Below, one piece after another: positions 27,389-35,246 of a DNA stretch of 62,519 bases (position 1 is its first letter; every line of letters starts with the position of its first letter). The position numbers were made by a program, and so were the translations under genes. This stretch comes from Bacillota bacterium. GTDB taxonomy: Bacteria > Bacillota > Limnochordia > Limnochordales > Limnochordaceae. The notes below the pieces were generated by a model. It saw nothing but the letters and a program-made list of their open reading frames with translations. It did no database searches and was not told where the DNA came from. Where the stretch lies: contig PIUA01000029.1 of NCBI GenBank assembly GCA_017577405.1, forward strand, positions 1 to 62,519, in the 5' to 3' direction.

Positions 27389-27410
27389 GGGCCCGGCTCT
27401 GGCCGGGCCC
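27389..27410 (+). terminator. Intercistronic stem-loop between binding protein and permease
   Basis: GGGCCCGGC and GCCGGGCCC form a 9-bp stem around TCTG just after the binding-protein gene. No T-run follows. Such stems often protect the upstream mRNA or partly terminate, so that the binding protein exceeds the permeases. Confidence 0.6.
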
Positions 27411-27450
27411 ATCCCTGCCACCCTTGGGTGGGTGGCGTGCCCTTGGGGAG

Positions 27451-28473
27451 GTGAGGCCCCTGAGCGGCCCGTATCTTGTGCGACGCCTGCTCCAGACGGT
27501 CCCCGTGGTGCTGGGGGTGACCCTGCTCGTCTTCACCCTCATCCATCTCACCCCCGGCGATCCCGTGGAGGCCATGATGGCCGGGCAGGGGAGCGTCACC
27601 CAGGAGCAGATGGACCAGCTCCGGCGGGAGCTGGGGCTGGACCTGCCCCTCTGGCGCCAGTACCTCCGCTTCCTGGCCGGTCTCGCCCGGGGCGACCTGG
27701 GCCACTCCTTCTACTACCGGGGGGCGCCCGTCGGCCGGCTCATCGCCGACCGGCTGCCGGCCACCATCGAGCTGACGGTGGCGGCCATGGTCATCTCGGT
27801 GGTGATCGCCTTGCCGGCCGGGGTGCTGGCCGCGGTCCGCCGCAACCGCTTGGCCGATCGGGTGGGGAGCGTCGGCGCCATGCTGGGTGTCTCCCTCCCC
27901 GATTTCTGGCTGGGTTTGGTGCTGATCCTCCTCTTCTCCGTCTCCCTGGGGTGGCTGCCCATTGCGGGGCGGATCACCTACGGGATGGAACCCCCGCCCG
28001 TGACCGGGCTCTACCTGGTGGACAGCCTCCTGGCCGGCGACTGGGCCGCTTTCGGCGATGCCCTACGGCACTTGGTCTTGCCCGCCGTCACCCTGGGGAC
28101 GGCCATGGCCGCCCTCACCATGCGGATCACCCGCTCCTCCATGTTGGAGGTGATCCGCCAGGAGTACATCACCTACGCCCGGGCCAAGGGGCTGTCCGAG
28201 TGGGCGGTGGTGGTCCGCCACGGGCTGCGGAACGCCCTCATCCCCACGGTGACGGTGGTCAGCCTCAACGCGGGGACCTTGCTCGGCGGCAACATGATCG
28301 TCGAGACCATCTTCGGCTGGCCGGGGCTGGGCCGGCTGGTGGTGGACTCCATCTACGTGCGCGACTACCCGGTGGTCCAGGCGGCGGTCTTCATCTACGC
28401 CCTCACCTACATCCTGATGAACTTGGTGGCCGACTGGCTCTACACCTGGCTCAACCCGCGGGTGACCCTCTAG
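27451..28473 (+). CDS. ABC transporter permease, DppB type
   Basis: This 340-residue permease is the first of a DppB/OppB-DppC/OppC pair. It has six membrane helices, an N-terminal YLVRRLLQTVPVVLGVTLLVF, a conserved TPGDPVE just after helix 1, and the EAA loop EYITYARAKGLSEWAVVVRHGLRNALIP that docks the ATPase. The GTG at 27451 overlaps the end of GGGGAGG, so the start is uncertain by several codons. The substrate follows that of the binding protein. DppD/DppF-type ATPases are absent from the window. Confidence 0.9.
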   Translation: MRPLSGPYLVRRLLQTVPVVLGVTLLVFTLIHLTPGDPVEAMMAGQGSVTQEQMDQLRRELGLDLPLWRQYLRFLAGLARGDLGHSFYYRGAPVGRLIADRLPATIELTVAAMVISVVIALPAGVLAAVRRNRLADRVGSVGAMLGVSLPDFWLGLVLILLFSVSLGWLPIAGRITYGMEPPPVTGLYLVDSLLAGDWAAFGDALRHLVLPAVTLGTAMAALTMRITRSSMLEVIRQEYITYARAKGLSEWAVVVRHGLRNALIPTVTVVSLNAGTLLGGNMIVETIFGWPGLGRLVVDSIYVRDYPVVQAAVFIYALTYILMNLVADWLYTWLNPRVTL

Positions 28474-28493
28474 CAGGCAGGGGAGGTGGACCC

Positions 28494-29438
28494 TTGAAGG
28501 AGTTGGAATCGCTGCCCATCCGCGAGATGGCCACGCCCTGGCTGGAGGTGGAGGCGGACCCCAGGCAAGGGGAGGGCGCCCCCACCAGCTGGCGCCTGGT
28601 CTGGCGGGAGTTCCGGAAGAACCGGCCGGCCTTGGTCGGGGCGGTGGTGGTGCTCATCCTCATCGGCGTCGCCCTGGCGGCTCCCTGGATCGCCCCCCAT
28701 GATCCGGCCCAGATCAACCCCTTCCGGCGCCTCCAGCCCCCGGCGTGGATGCCCGGCGGGAGCTGGGAGTACCCTCTGGGCACCGACCACCTGGGCCGGG
28801 ACCTCCTCAGCCGGTTGATCTACGGCTCCCGGGTCTCCCTGGCCGTGGGCGCGGTGGTGGTCCTCATCGCCACCACCGTGGGCGTGGTCATGGGGCTGAT
28901 CTCCGGCTACTTCGGCGGGTGGATCGATACGGTCATCCAGCGGGTGGTGGAGATTCTCCTCGCCTTCCCCTACCTGGTGCTGGCCATCGCCCTCATGGGG
29001 GTGATGGGCCCGGGGTTGGTCAACCTCCTGGTGGCCTTGGTCTACAAAGAGTGGGTTACCGCCGCGCGGGTGGTCCGGGCCGAGGTGCTGGCGGTGAAGA
29101 GCCGGGAGTACGTGGAGGCCGCCCGGGCCCTGGGCGCCAGCGGGACCCGCATCATGTTCCGGCACATCCTACCCAATGTGCTCGCCTCCGCGGTGGTGAT
29201 CGCCACCCTCCGGGTGGCCTGGGTCATCCTGATGGAGGCCTCCCTCTCCTTTCTGGGGCTGGGGGTGCAGCCGCCCACGCCCTCGTGGGGGGTGATGGTG
29301 GCCGACGGGCGGAGCGCCATCTTCCAGCAGTGGTGGATCTCCACCTTTCCGGGCCTGGCCATCCTGGTGACGGTGCTCGCCATCAACCTGCTGGGGGAAG
29401 GCCTCCGGGACGCCCTGGACCCCCGGCTGAGAGAGTGA
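28494..29438 (+). CDS. ABC transporter permease, DppC type
   Basis: The 314-residue partner permease has an N-terminal cytoplasmic segment, the DppC landmark FRKNRPALVGAVVVL at helix 1, PHDPAQINP, GTDHLGRDLLSRLIYGSRVSL, and the EAA loop EYVEAARALGASGTRIMFRHILPN. It starts at a TTG seven bases after GGGAGG and 20 bases after the DppB stop. Translation from upstream in the same frame is open for more than 1 kb, but that is antisense-like GC-rich noise inside dppB. No ATPase gene follows. A tRNA promoter comes next. Confidence 0.9.
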   Translation: MKELESLPIREMATPWLEVEADPRQGEGAPTSWRLVWREFRKNRPALVGAVVVLILIGVALAAPWIAPHDPAQINPFRRLQPPAWMPGGSWEYPLGTDHLGRDLLSRLIYGSRVSLAVGAVVVLIATTVGVVMGLISGYFGGWIDTVIQRVVEILLAFPYLVLAIALMGVMGPGLVNLLVALVYKEWVTAARVVRAEVLAVKSREYVEAARALGASGTRIMFRHILPNVLASAVVIATLRVAWVILMEASLSFLGLGVQPPTPSWGVMVADGRSAIFQQWWISTFPGLAILVTVLAINLLGEGLRDALDPRLRE

Positions 29439-29538
29439 GCGCCCGGGGAAGAGCCGCCCGGTGTGGGCCCGCCGGAGGGGTAGGGATAGGGGGCAGGGTA
29501 GGGGCGGGGCCCCCTCCGACGAGAAGCTGAAAAAGGGC

Positions 29539-29567
29539 TTGCATCTTGGTAGCGACCCTGCTATACT
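29539..29567 (+). promoter_or_regulatory. Promoter of tRNA-Glu
   Basis: TTGCAT at 29539-29544 and TATACT at 29562-29567 are separated by 17 bases, about 40 bases before the tRNA. The spacing and -10 match are good. Confidence 0.75.
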
Positions 29568-29606
29568 TGCTCATGGCCGCACGGCCGAGGGAAAGCCTCC
29601 AGACAA

Positions 29607-29682
29607 GCCCCCATCGTCTAGCGGCCTAGGATGCATGGTTCTCAGCCATGAGACCCGGGTTCGAATCCCGGTGGGGGTACCA
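29607..29682 (+). tRNA. tRNA-Glu (anticodon CTC)
   Basis: The 76-base sequence folds as a tRNA. The acceptor stem is GCCCCCA with TGGGGGT, the T-arm has GGGTTCGAATCCC, and the anticodon arm is CATGG-TTCTCAG-CCATG with anticodon CTC, which reads GAG. The CCA end is encoded. It has its own promoter and a strong terminator. Confidence 0.96.
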
Positions 29683-29692
29683 ATCGTTTCGA

Positions 29693-29730
29693 AGAGCGCC
29701 GGCGACAATCGCCGGCGCTCTTTCCCTTTT
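29693..29730 (+). terminator. Terminator of tRNA-Glu
   Basis: A perfect 13-bp stem (AGAGCGCCGGCGA with its complement, loop CAA) is followed by TTCCCTTTT. This is a typical intrinsic terminator ten bases after the tRNA. Confidence 0.85.
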
Positions 29731-29751
29731 CGGGCGCGGTGGAGAAAGAAG

Positions 29752-29778
29752 AAAGCCGGTGGAACACCCACCGGCTTT
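29752..29778 (-). terminator. Terminator of tRNA-Gln
   Basis: On the minus strand AAAGCCGGTGG and its perfect complement form an 11-bp stem directly at the tRNA 3' end, followed by CTTCTTTCT. It ends the gltX/tRNA-Gln transcript. Confidence 0.8.
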
Positions 29779-29851
29779 GGCTGGGGAGGAAGGATTCGAA
29801 CCTTCATTACTGGATCCAGAGTCCAGCGTGTTCCCGTTACACCACTCCCCA
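29778..29851 (-). tRNA. tRNA-Gln (anticodon CTG)
   Basis: The 74-base minus-strand sequence has acceptor strands TGGGGAG and CTCCCCA, a T-arm with AGGTTCGAATCCT, and the anticodon arm CTGGA-CTCTGGA-TCCAG with anticodon CTG, which reads CAG. CCA is encoded. It lies 39 bases downstream of gltX with no promoter seen between, so it may be processed from the gltX transcript. Confidence 0.95.
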
Positions 29852-29890
29852 ACGGGGTCGGAAGGCACGCCTCCGACGCCTAAGAGGGTA

Positions 29891-31378
29891 TCATGACTCC
29901 TGCTGCCTGTCAAGACCCGTTCGGCCGCGGCCGGCCCACCGGCGGAGGCGCCGGCAGGTGGCCTCCTTGCCCAGGAAGTGGATCACCTCATACATGCCGG
30001 GGGAGACCGTGGTCCCTGTCAGGGCGACCCGCACGGGCTGGAGCACGGCCCCCAGCTTCATGCCCCGCCGCTCCCGGATCCCCTCGAAGACGGCCTCGAT
30101 CCCCTCGAGGGTGAAGGGCTCCAAGGCCTCCAGGCCATCGGCCGCCTCCGCGAAGATCTCAGGGATGGCCTCCTGCTTGAGGAACTTCTCCACCGCGGCC
30201 GGGTCGTACTGGATGTCGTCGGTGAAGTAGTAGTAGGTCCAGGGAACCAGCTCATCCAGCCGCTTGATGCGGGTCTGGACCTCCTTCAGGATCGTCTCCA
30301 GCCGGGGCAGGACCGCCTCCCGTTCCTCGGGCTTGGTGTAGCCCGCCGCCTCCAGGCGGGCGGCCGCCTCCTGGGCCAGGCGGTCCAGAGGCATCTGCCG
30401 GAGATAGACGCCGTTCATCCACTCGATCTTCTTCAGGTCGAAGATGGCCGGGTTCTTGGAGACCCGCTCCAGGGAGAAGTGGCGGATGAGCTCCTCCCGG
30501 GTGAAAAGCTCCGTCCGGTCATCCAAGGACCAGCCCAGGAGGGCCAGGTAGTTGATCATCGCCTCGGGCAGGTAGCCCTGCTCCCGGTACTGGTCGACGG
30601 AGGTGGCCCCGTGGCGCTTGGAGAGCCGCTGGCGGTCCGCGCCCAGGATCATGGGGACGTGGGCGAAGTGGGGGACGGGGAGGTTCAGCGCCCGGTAGAT
30701 CTGGATCTGCCGGGGCGTGTTGGAGAGGTGATCCTCGCCCCGGATCACGTGGGTGATCCGCATGAGCGCGTCGTCCACCACCACCGCGAAGTTGTAGGTG
30801 GGCATGCCGTCGGACTTGATCAGCACCAGGTCGTCCAGCTGGCGGTTGTCGAAGCGGACGGGCCCCCGGATCAGATCCTCCACCACCGTCTCACCCTCAT
30901 CCTCGGCCAGGAAGCGGATGACGGGCTTCCGCCCTTCGGTTTCGTACGCTTGGCGCTCGGCCTCGGTGAGGTGGAGGCATTTGCGGTCGTACTTGACGGC
31001 CTCGCCCCGCTTCAGCATGGCCTGGCGGCGCTCGGTCAGCTCCTCGGGGGTGCAGTAGCAGAAGTAGGCCCGGCCCGCCTCCAGGAGCTTCTGGGCGTAC
31101 TCCCGGTAGATCTCCAGCCGCTCCGTCTGCCGGTACGGCCCATAGGGGCCGCCCACCTCGGGCCCCTCGTCCCAGTCGAGGCCCAGCCAGCGCAGGCCGT
31201 CGAGAATGGCTGCGAGGGACTCCTCGGTGGAGCGCTGGGTGTCGGTGTCCTCAATGCGGAGGACGAAGGTGCCGCCGTAGTGGCGGGCAAAGAGCCAGTT
31301 GAAGAGCGCCGTGCGAGCCCCACCCACGTGCAGGTAGCCGGTGGGACTGGGCGCAAAACGGGTCCGAACCTCTGCCAA
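29891..31378 (-). CDS. gltX: Glutamyl-tRNA synthetase
   Basis: GltX charges tRNA-Glu with glutamate. In bacteria without GlnRS the same enzyme also charges tRNA-Gln, and GatCAB then amidates it. The 495-residue class I enzyme has the HIGH-type motif in FAPSPTGYLHVGGARTALF, the KMSKS equivalent LSKRHG, and a helical anticodon-binding C-terminal half. tRNA-Gln lies 39 bases downstream on the same strand and tRNA-Glu just beyond on the other strand, so both likely substrates are at the same locus. Whether it is discriminating cannot be read with certainty from the sequence. Confidence 0.96.
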   Translation of the reverse strand: MAEVRTRFAPSPTGYLHVGGARTALFNWLFARHYGGTFVLRIEDTDTQRSTEESLAAILDGLRWLGLDWDEGPEVGGPYGPYRQTERLEIYREYAQKLLEAGRAYFCYCTPEELTERRQAMLKRGEAVKYDRKCLHLTEAERQAYETEGRKPVIRFLAEDEGETVVEDLIRGPVRFDNRQLDDLVLIKSDGMPTYNFAVVVDDALMRITHVIRGEDHLSNTPRQIQIYRALNLPVPHFAHVPMILGADRQRLSKRHGATSVDQYREQGYLPEAMINYLALLGWSLDDRTELFTREELIRHFSLERVSKNPAIFDLKKIEWMNGVYLRQMPLDRLAQEAAARLEAAGYTKPEEREAVLPRLETILKEVQTRIKRLDELVPWTYYYFTDDIQYDPAAVEKFLKQEAIPEIFAEAADGLEALEPFTLEGIEAVFEGIRERRGMKLGAVLQPVRVALTGTTVSPGMYEVIHFLGKEATCRRLRRWAGRGRTGLDRQQES

Positions 31379-31439
31379 GCCCGATCCTCTCCTTAAACGA
31401 GATGGCGTCCCACGAGGTCCCGTGCCGAGCGCGGACGGG

Positions 31440-32246
31440 TTACGGGGCGGCCACGGCTGGGGGCCACGGACCGCCGAGGGAGGCGCAGGCGCAGCCCCGG
31501 GCAGGGAGGCGGCCGATGACCGTCTCCAGCAGGCGCTGGAGCCGCTCGGAGGCGCGGTTCATCACGTCGACGACCTCTTGGTGGGACAGGGGGGTGTCCG
31601 CCAGGCCGGCGGCCAGGTTGGTGACGATGCCGATGGTGGCGTAGCAGAGGCCCGCCTCCCGGGCCAGAACCACCTCAGGGACGTTGGTCATGCCCACCAG
31701 ATCCCCGCCCAGCTGGCGGAAGGCGCGAATCTCCGCGGCCGTCTCGTACCGGGGCCCTTCGGCGCAGACGTAGGTGGCGGAGGGGTGGACGGTAAACGCC
31801 TCTTGGTTTCCGAAGAGCTCGGCGGCCGCCGCCTGGATGGTGGCCCGCAGCTCGGGGCAGTAGGGTTCGGTGACGTCCACGTGGTAGACGCCCGCCGGCC
31901 CCCCTTCATAAAAGGTGCTCACCCGCCCCCGGGTGAAGTCGAGAAACTGGTCCACCACCGCCAGGTCGCCGGGGCGCATCTCCCGCCGCAGGGAGCCGAC
32001 GGCCGAGCTGGAGAGCACCCGCTCCACGCCCACCTCGCGCAAGGCCCAGATGTTGGCCCGGTAGTTGATCCGGTGGGGCGGCGTCTGGTGCTGCTCCCCG
32101 TGCCGGGGCACGAAGAAGACCTCCTGGCCCGCCCACTCGGTCTGGCGCAGCCGGACGGGGCCGAAGGGGGTCTGGACCCGCACCTCCTGGGCCTCACCCG
32201 AGCCGATCTGGTACAGGCCGGTGCCACCGATGAGTCCGACGCGCAT
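31440..32246 (-). CDS. Methylthioadenosine/methylthioinosine phosphorylase
   Basis: The 268-residue protein belongs to the trimeric purine nucleoside phosphorylase family, MTAP branch. It cleaves the methylthio-nucleoside from polyamine synthesis with phosphate. Landmarks are RVGLIGGTGLY at the phosphate site, RHGEQHQTPPHRINYRAN, SSSAVGSLR, and GMTNVPEVVLAREAGLCYATIGIVTN. The ATG at 32246 follows GGAGGGG and gives the normal N-terminus. Adenosine versus inosine specificity is not decided here. It is on the same strand as gltX, 61 bases upstream of it. Confidence 0.9.
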   Translation of the reverse strand: MRVGLIGGTGLYQIGSGEAQEVRVQTPFGPVRLRQTEWAGQEVFFVPRHGEQHQTPPHRINYRANIWALREVGVERVLSSSAVGSLRREMRPGDLAVVDQFLDFTRGRVSTFYEGGPAGVYHVDVTEPYCPELRATIQAAAAELFGNQEAFTVHPSATYVCAEGPRYETAAEIRAFRQLGGDLVGMTNVPEVVLAREAGLCYATIGIVTNLAAGLADTPLSHQEVVDVMNRASERLQRLLETVIGRLPARGCACASLGGPWPPAVAAP

Positions 32247-32455
32247 CGGCACCCCTCCTCCGCCTGAGAACCCACGTGCCGCCGGAGTCATCATTTCCTT
32301 CGCCAGGAGGTGGCCGCCTCCTCCCTGGGCCCTGGGTTCCCCTGCCAGCCGGGTCCCGCCGGCGGGGCTCGCCGCCCCGGCGCCGGACCGCCCCCCTCCC
32401 CGGGGGCCCCGGAGCGCTGACCATCGCCTGCCGCAGGCCCGCCGACCCTGGGATG

Positions 32456-32674
32456 TCAGCTGACGATGGAGAAGTAGGCCATCACCTCATCTTCCGGCGC
32501 CTCTTCCAGGGAGCGGGCCAGCTCGTCGACGATCTCCGGGGTCACCCGGGCCACCTCACCGTCCAGCGCCCGGCGGCAGACGGCCAGGCTGGCGTAGGAC
32601 TCGGGATGGCGTCGCACAAAGTCCAGAATCCGCTCCACCCGTTCCTTGGCTTGGGCCAGGGACCATCCCTCCAC
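32456..32674 (-). CDS. Small helical protein, unknown function
   Basis: A 72-residue, mostly helical, acidic frame starts at a GTG behind AGGAAG with a short spacer. No known motif is seen. It has a regular amphipathic pattern (LAQAKERVERILDFVRRH, EIVDELARSLEEAPEDEVMAYF) and charge balance unlike antisense noise. It lies alone between the phosphorylase gene and the inverted-repeat region. It is listed as a probable small gene. Confidence 0.4.
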   Translation of the reverse strand: MEGWSLAQAKERVERILDFVRRHPESYASLAVCRRALDGEVARVTPEIVDELARSLEEAPEDEVMAYFSIVS

Positions 32675-32686
32675 TCGCTTCCTGGG

Positions 32687-32859
32687 GCTAGTCTGGCGCG
32701 CCGGCGCCGGCCCTTATGCCGGCCCGATCCCGCGGGGCCATCCGGGACTGGAGGGAGGGATCGGGAGCCGGAGGGAGGGGCCGGGCGGGAAAGGGAGCCC
32801 TGGGCGGATCGTGCCTCCAAGTCCCGGCCATAGGGCCGCGGGGGCGGGTTCAGACTAGC
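32687..32859. repeat. Intergenic region bounded by a perfect 9-bp inverted repeat
   Basis: GCTAGTCTG at 32687-32695 has an exact inverted copy at 32851-32859. The 155 bases between are very GC-rich and contain further complementary blocks, for example CCGATCCC near 32724 with GGGATCGG near 32757. The layout fits a folded RNA with a closing stem or a small mobile remnant. No known RNA family was recognised, and it contains no credible gene. It lies between two divergent small genes. Confidence 0.45.
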
Positions 32860-32884
32860 GGCGAGGGCGAAGGGAGGGACGCGC

Positions 32885-33388
32885 GTGAGCTGGTGGGAGA
32901 CACTGAAGGACCTCTTGGGCTGGAGCGATGAGGTGAGCCTCAAAGAGCAGGAACGCCTGCGCCGGGTGAGTGGGGCCCGGATGGAAGCGGCCGAGGAGCT
33001 GGCCAGCTTCTACAACGGCCAGAGTATCGCCCGCACCGCCACGGCGGAGCCGGCCCTGGAGGCGTACCAGTTGCGCCCCAATGACGGCGTGAAGGTGGAG
33101 CCCGTCCCCATCACCCGGTACGAGACGGTGACGGTCACCTACGACGGCCTCCTGGCCAAAGCCGGAGCCCAGCAGGTGATCCTCCACTGGGGGTACGGCC
33201 CCGGGCCCTGGCGGAAGGTGCAGGAGCAGGTGATGGAACGGACGCCCGAGGGTCACTGGGAGGCCCTGGTGACCTTGAACGAAGGCGGCCGCTTCAGCTT
33301 CTGCTTCCGGGACAACGCCTACAACTGGGACAACAACGCCGGGCGGAACTGGAGTTACGAGATCCATGATGGCCGCATGCCTTGGTAG
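32885..33388 (+). CDS. CBM25/53-like carbohydrate-binding protein
   Basis: The 167-residue protein has a helical N-terminal part (about 1-55, starting SWWETLKDLLGW). Its C-terminal beta-sandwich (about 80-165) resembles starch-binding modules CBM25/CBM53: VTVTYDGLLAKAGAQQVILH, then FSFCFRDNAYNWDNNAGRNW, which is the family's aromatic, asparagine-rich ending. Such modules bind alpha-glucans. There is no signal peptide or catalytic domain, so it probably acts in the cytoplasm, perhaps on glycogen, which is an inference. The GTG at 32885 follows GGGAGGGA. murA follows 35 bases later and may share its transcript. Confidence 0.72.
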   Translation: MSWWETLKDLLGWSDEVSLKEQERLRRVSGARMEAAEELASFYNGQSIARTATAEPALEAYQLRPNDGVKVEPVPITRYETVTVTYDGLLAKAGAQQVILHWGYGPGPWRKVQEQVMERTPEGHWEALVTLNEGGRFSFCFRDNAYNWDNNAGRNWSYEIHDGRMPW

Positions 33389-33423
33389 CCGGTGAGGGGT
33401 GAAGGCCGAAGGGGGGAACCGCC

Positions 33424-34728
33424 GTGGCTCGGCTCCTGATCGAAGGGGGGCACCGCCTCTGCGGGGAGGTGGAGATCTCCGGGGCGAAGAACGCGGCCCT
33501 GCCCATCATGGTGGCCGCGGCCTTGGCCGAGGGGGAGTCGGTGCTGGAGCGGGTTCCCCCCACCACCGACACCCTCATCATGGCCCGCATCCTCCGGGAG
33601 CTGGGCGTCACCGTCGCCTTCCTGCCGGAGGGTGCGTGCGCCATCGACGGCACCCGGCTCCGGCACCACCGGGCGCCCTACAGCCTGGTCCGGCGGATGC
33701 GGGCTTCCTTTTATGTGGCCGGTCTCCTCCTGGCCCGGCTGGGGCGGGCTCAGGTCCCCCTGCCCGGGGGCTGCGCCCTGGGCTCCCGCCCCGTCGACTT
33801 CCACATGCGGGGCTTCGAGCGGCTGGGGGCCCGGGTGACGGTGGAGCACGGCTACATGGTGGCCCGCACCGGGGGCCGCCTCCAGGGCCGTCCCATCTAT
33901 GTGGAGCGGGCCAGCCTGGGGACCACCGTCAACCTGATGCTGGCCGCCGTCCTGGCCGAGGGGACCACCGTCCTCGAGAATGCGGCCCGGGAGCCGGAGG
34001 TGAGCGATCTGGCCACCTTCCTCAACCGGATGGGCGCGCTGGTGGAGGGGGCGGGGACGGACCAGATCCGCATCACCGGGGTGGACCGGCTCCGCCCGGC
34101 CCGCCACCGGATCATCCCCGACCGGGTGGAGGCGGGCACCTTCCTCCTGGCGGCCGCCATCACCCAAGGGGAGGTGGTCCTCCACGGGGTGAACCCCGAT
34201 CACTTGCGGGCCCCCTTGCGGAAGCTGGAAGAGGCGGGGGCCCAGGTGACGGCCGAAGGGCCCCACCAGCTCCGCCTGGTCATGGAGGGCCGGCCCCAGG
34301 CCCTGGAGATCGAGACCGCGCCCTATCCCGGCTTTCCCACCGACCTGCAACAGCCCTTCGTCTCCCTCCTCAGTTTGGCCCGGGGGACGAGTGTTATCCG
34401 GGAGACCATCTTCGACCGGTTCCGGTACGTCGACGAACTCCGGCGGATGGGGGCCCGCATCCGGGTGGAGGGGCAGCAAGCCCTGGTGGAGGGGGTGGAG
34501 CGGCTGACGGGCGCGCCCGTGGAGGCGACGGACCTCCGGGGGGGCGCCGCCCTGATCCTGGCCGGTCTGGCCGCCCAGGGGGTGACCGAGGTACAAGGGA
34601 TGGAGCACGTGGACCGGGGCTACCACCGGCTGGAGGCGAAGCTGAACCGCCTGGGGGCCCGAACCCGCCGCCTCGACCCCGACCGGCCGTCGCCCAACCA
34701 CTCGCCCGTCGTCCTCCTGGAGTCGTAG
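33424..34728 (+). CDS. murA: UDP-N-acetylglucosamine 1-carboxyvinyltransferase
   Basis: MurA adds enolpyruvate to UDP-GlcNAc, the first committed step of peptidoglycan synthesis. The 434-residue protein has GAKNAALPIM at the N-terminus, the catalytic loop cysteine in PLPGGCALGSRPVDFH, and the Arg-rich RRMRASFYV. The cysteine is the residue that fosfomycin alkylates, so the enzyme is of the sensitive type by sequence. The GTG start follows GGGGGGAA. The C-terminus is about ten residues longer than usual. Firmicutes often have two MurA copies, and only one is in the window. Confidence 0.93.
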   Translation: MARLLIEGGHRLCGEVEISGAKNAALPIMVAAALAEGESVLERVPPTTDTLIMARILRELGVTVAFLPEGACAIDGTRLRHHRAPYSLVRRMRASFYVAGLLLARLGRAQVPLPGGCALGSRPVDFHMRGFERLGARVTVEHGYMVARTGGRLQGRPIYVERASLGTTVNLMLAAVLAEGTTVLENAAREPEVSDLATFLNRMGALVEGAGTDQIRITGVDRLRPARHRIIPDRVEAGTFLLAAAITQGEVVLHGVNPDHLRAPLRKLEEAGAQVTAEGPHQLRLVMEGRPQALEIETAPYPGFPTDLQQPFVSLLSLARGTSVIRETIFDRFRYVDELRRMGARIRVEGQQALVEGVERLTGAPVEATDLRGGAALILAGLAAQGVTEVQGMEHVDRGYHRLEAKLNRLGARTRRLDPDRPSPNHSPVVLLES

Positions 34729-34730
34729 GC

Positions 34731-35237
34731 TCAGGGGCCGGGGGCCCGGTCTGCGCCCCCCTCTGCGGCCCGAAGCCAGACGACCAGCCGGTCCCCTACG
34801 GCCCAGATGAAGTCGACGGTCAAGGTGTAGGTGGCCTCCTCCAGGCGGACGGTCCGGTTGTGGGCCACCGCCCGGAGGATGGACGGGTCCAGCTCGGAGA
34901 GGTCGCTCCCGATGGCGTGGCGGTACAGCTCGTGGGCGGCCGCCTCCAGCTCCACTTTCCGGCGGGGGTCGGGGAACTCGAGGAGGCGGGCCTCCACCTC
35001 CCGGATGGCCGGCCGCCGCCGGGCCACCTCCAGGCTCTCCTCCAGGCGGCTGATCTGGTCGGTCCGGCGGGCCAGCTCCACTTCCAGGCGGCGCCGTTCC
35101 AGCTCCAGCCGGTCCACCTCCCCGCCCAGAAGCAGGGTCCCGGCCACCATCCCCACGACGATGCCCAGGAGGAGCCAGGCCAGGTGGCTCTGCAGTTGCC
35201 GGCGGCTCCAGGTGATGAAGAGGGCTCGGCTCCCCAT
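34731..35237 (-). CDS. ytrI: YtrI-like sporulation membrane protein
   Basis: The 168-residue protein has one N-terminal membrane helix (HLAWLLLGIVVGMVAGTLLL), a coiled coil (about residues 40-80, VDRLELERRRLEVELARRTDQ) and a C-terminal globular part. Sequence alone is not decisive. Position is: it follows ytrH by nine bases and the pair lies next to dnaE, as in Bacillus, where YtrH and YtrI are needed for efficient sporulation. It probably acts in the forespore or mother-cell membrane. Its 3' end lies two bases from the convergent murA stop. Confidence 0.72.
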   Translation of the reverse strand: MGSRALFITWSRRQLQSHLAWLLLGIVVGMVAGTLLLGGEVDRLELERRRLEVELARRTDQISRLEESLEVARRRPAIREVEARLLEFPDPRRKVELEAAAHELYRHAIGSDLSELDPSILRAVAHNRTVRLEEATYTLTVDFIWAVGDRLVVWLRAAEGGADRAPGP

Positions 35238-35246
35238 GGATCAGGG

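Noticed and set aside
27432-28493. In-frame upstream extension of the DppC-type permease through dppB
   Set aside because: The added 354 residues are Gly/Pro/Arg-rich shadow translation of dppB; the TTG at 28494 has a good ribosome-binding site and gives the family start.
29461-30230. Several short frames over the tRNA region
   Set aside because: They are read through tRNA-Glu, tRNA-Gln and their terminators and have no protein features.
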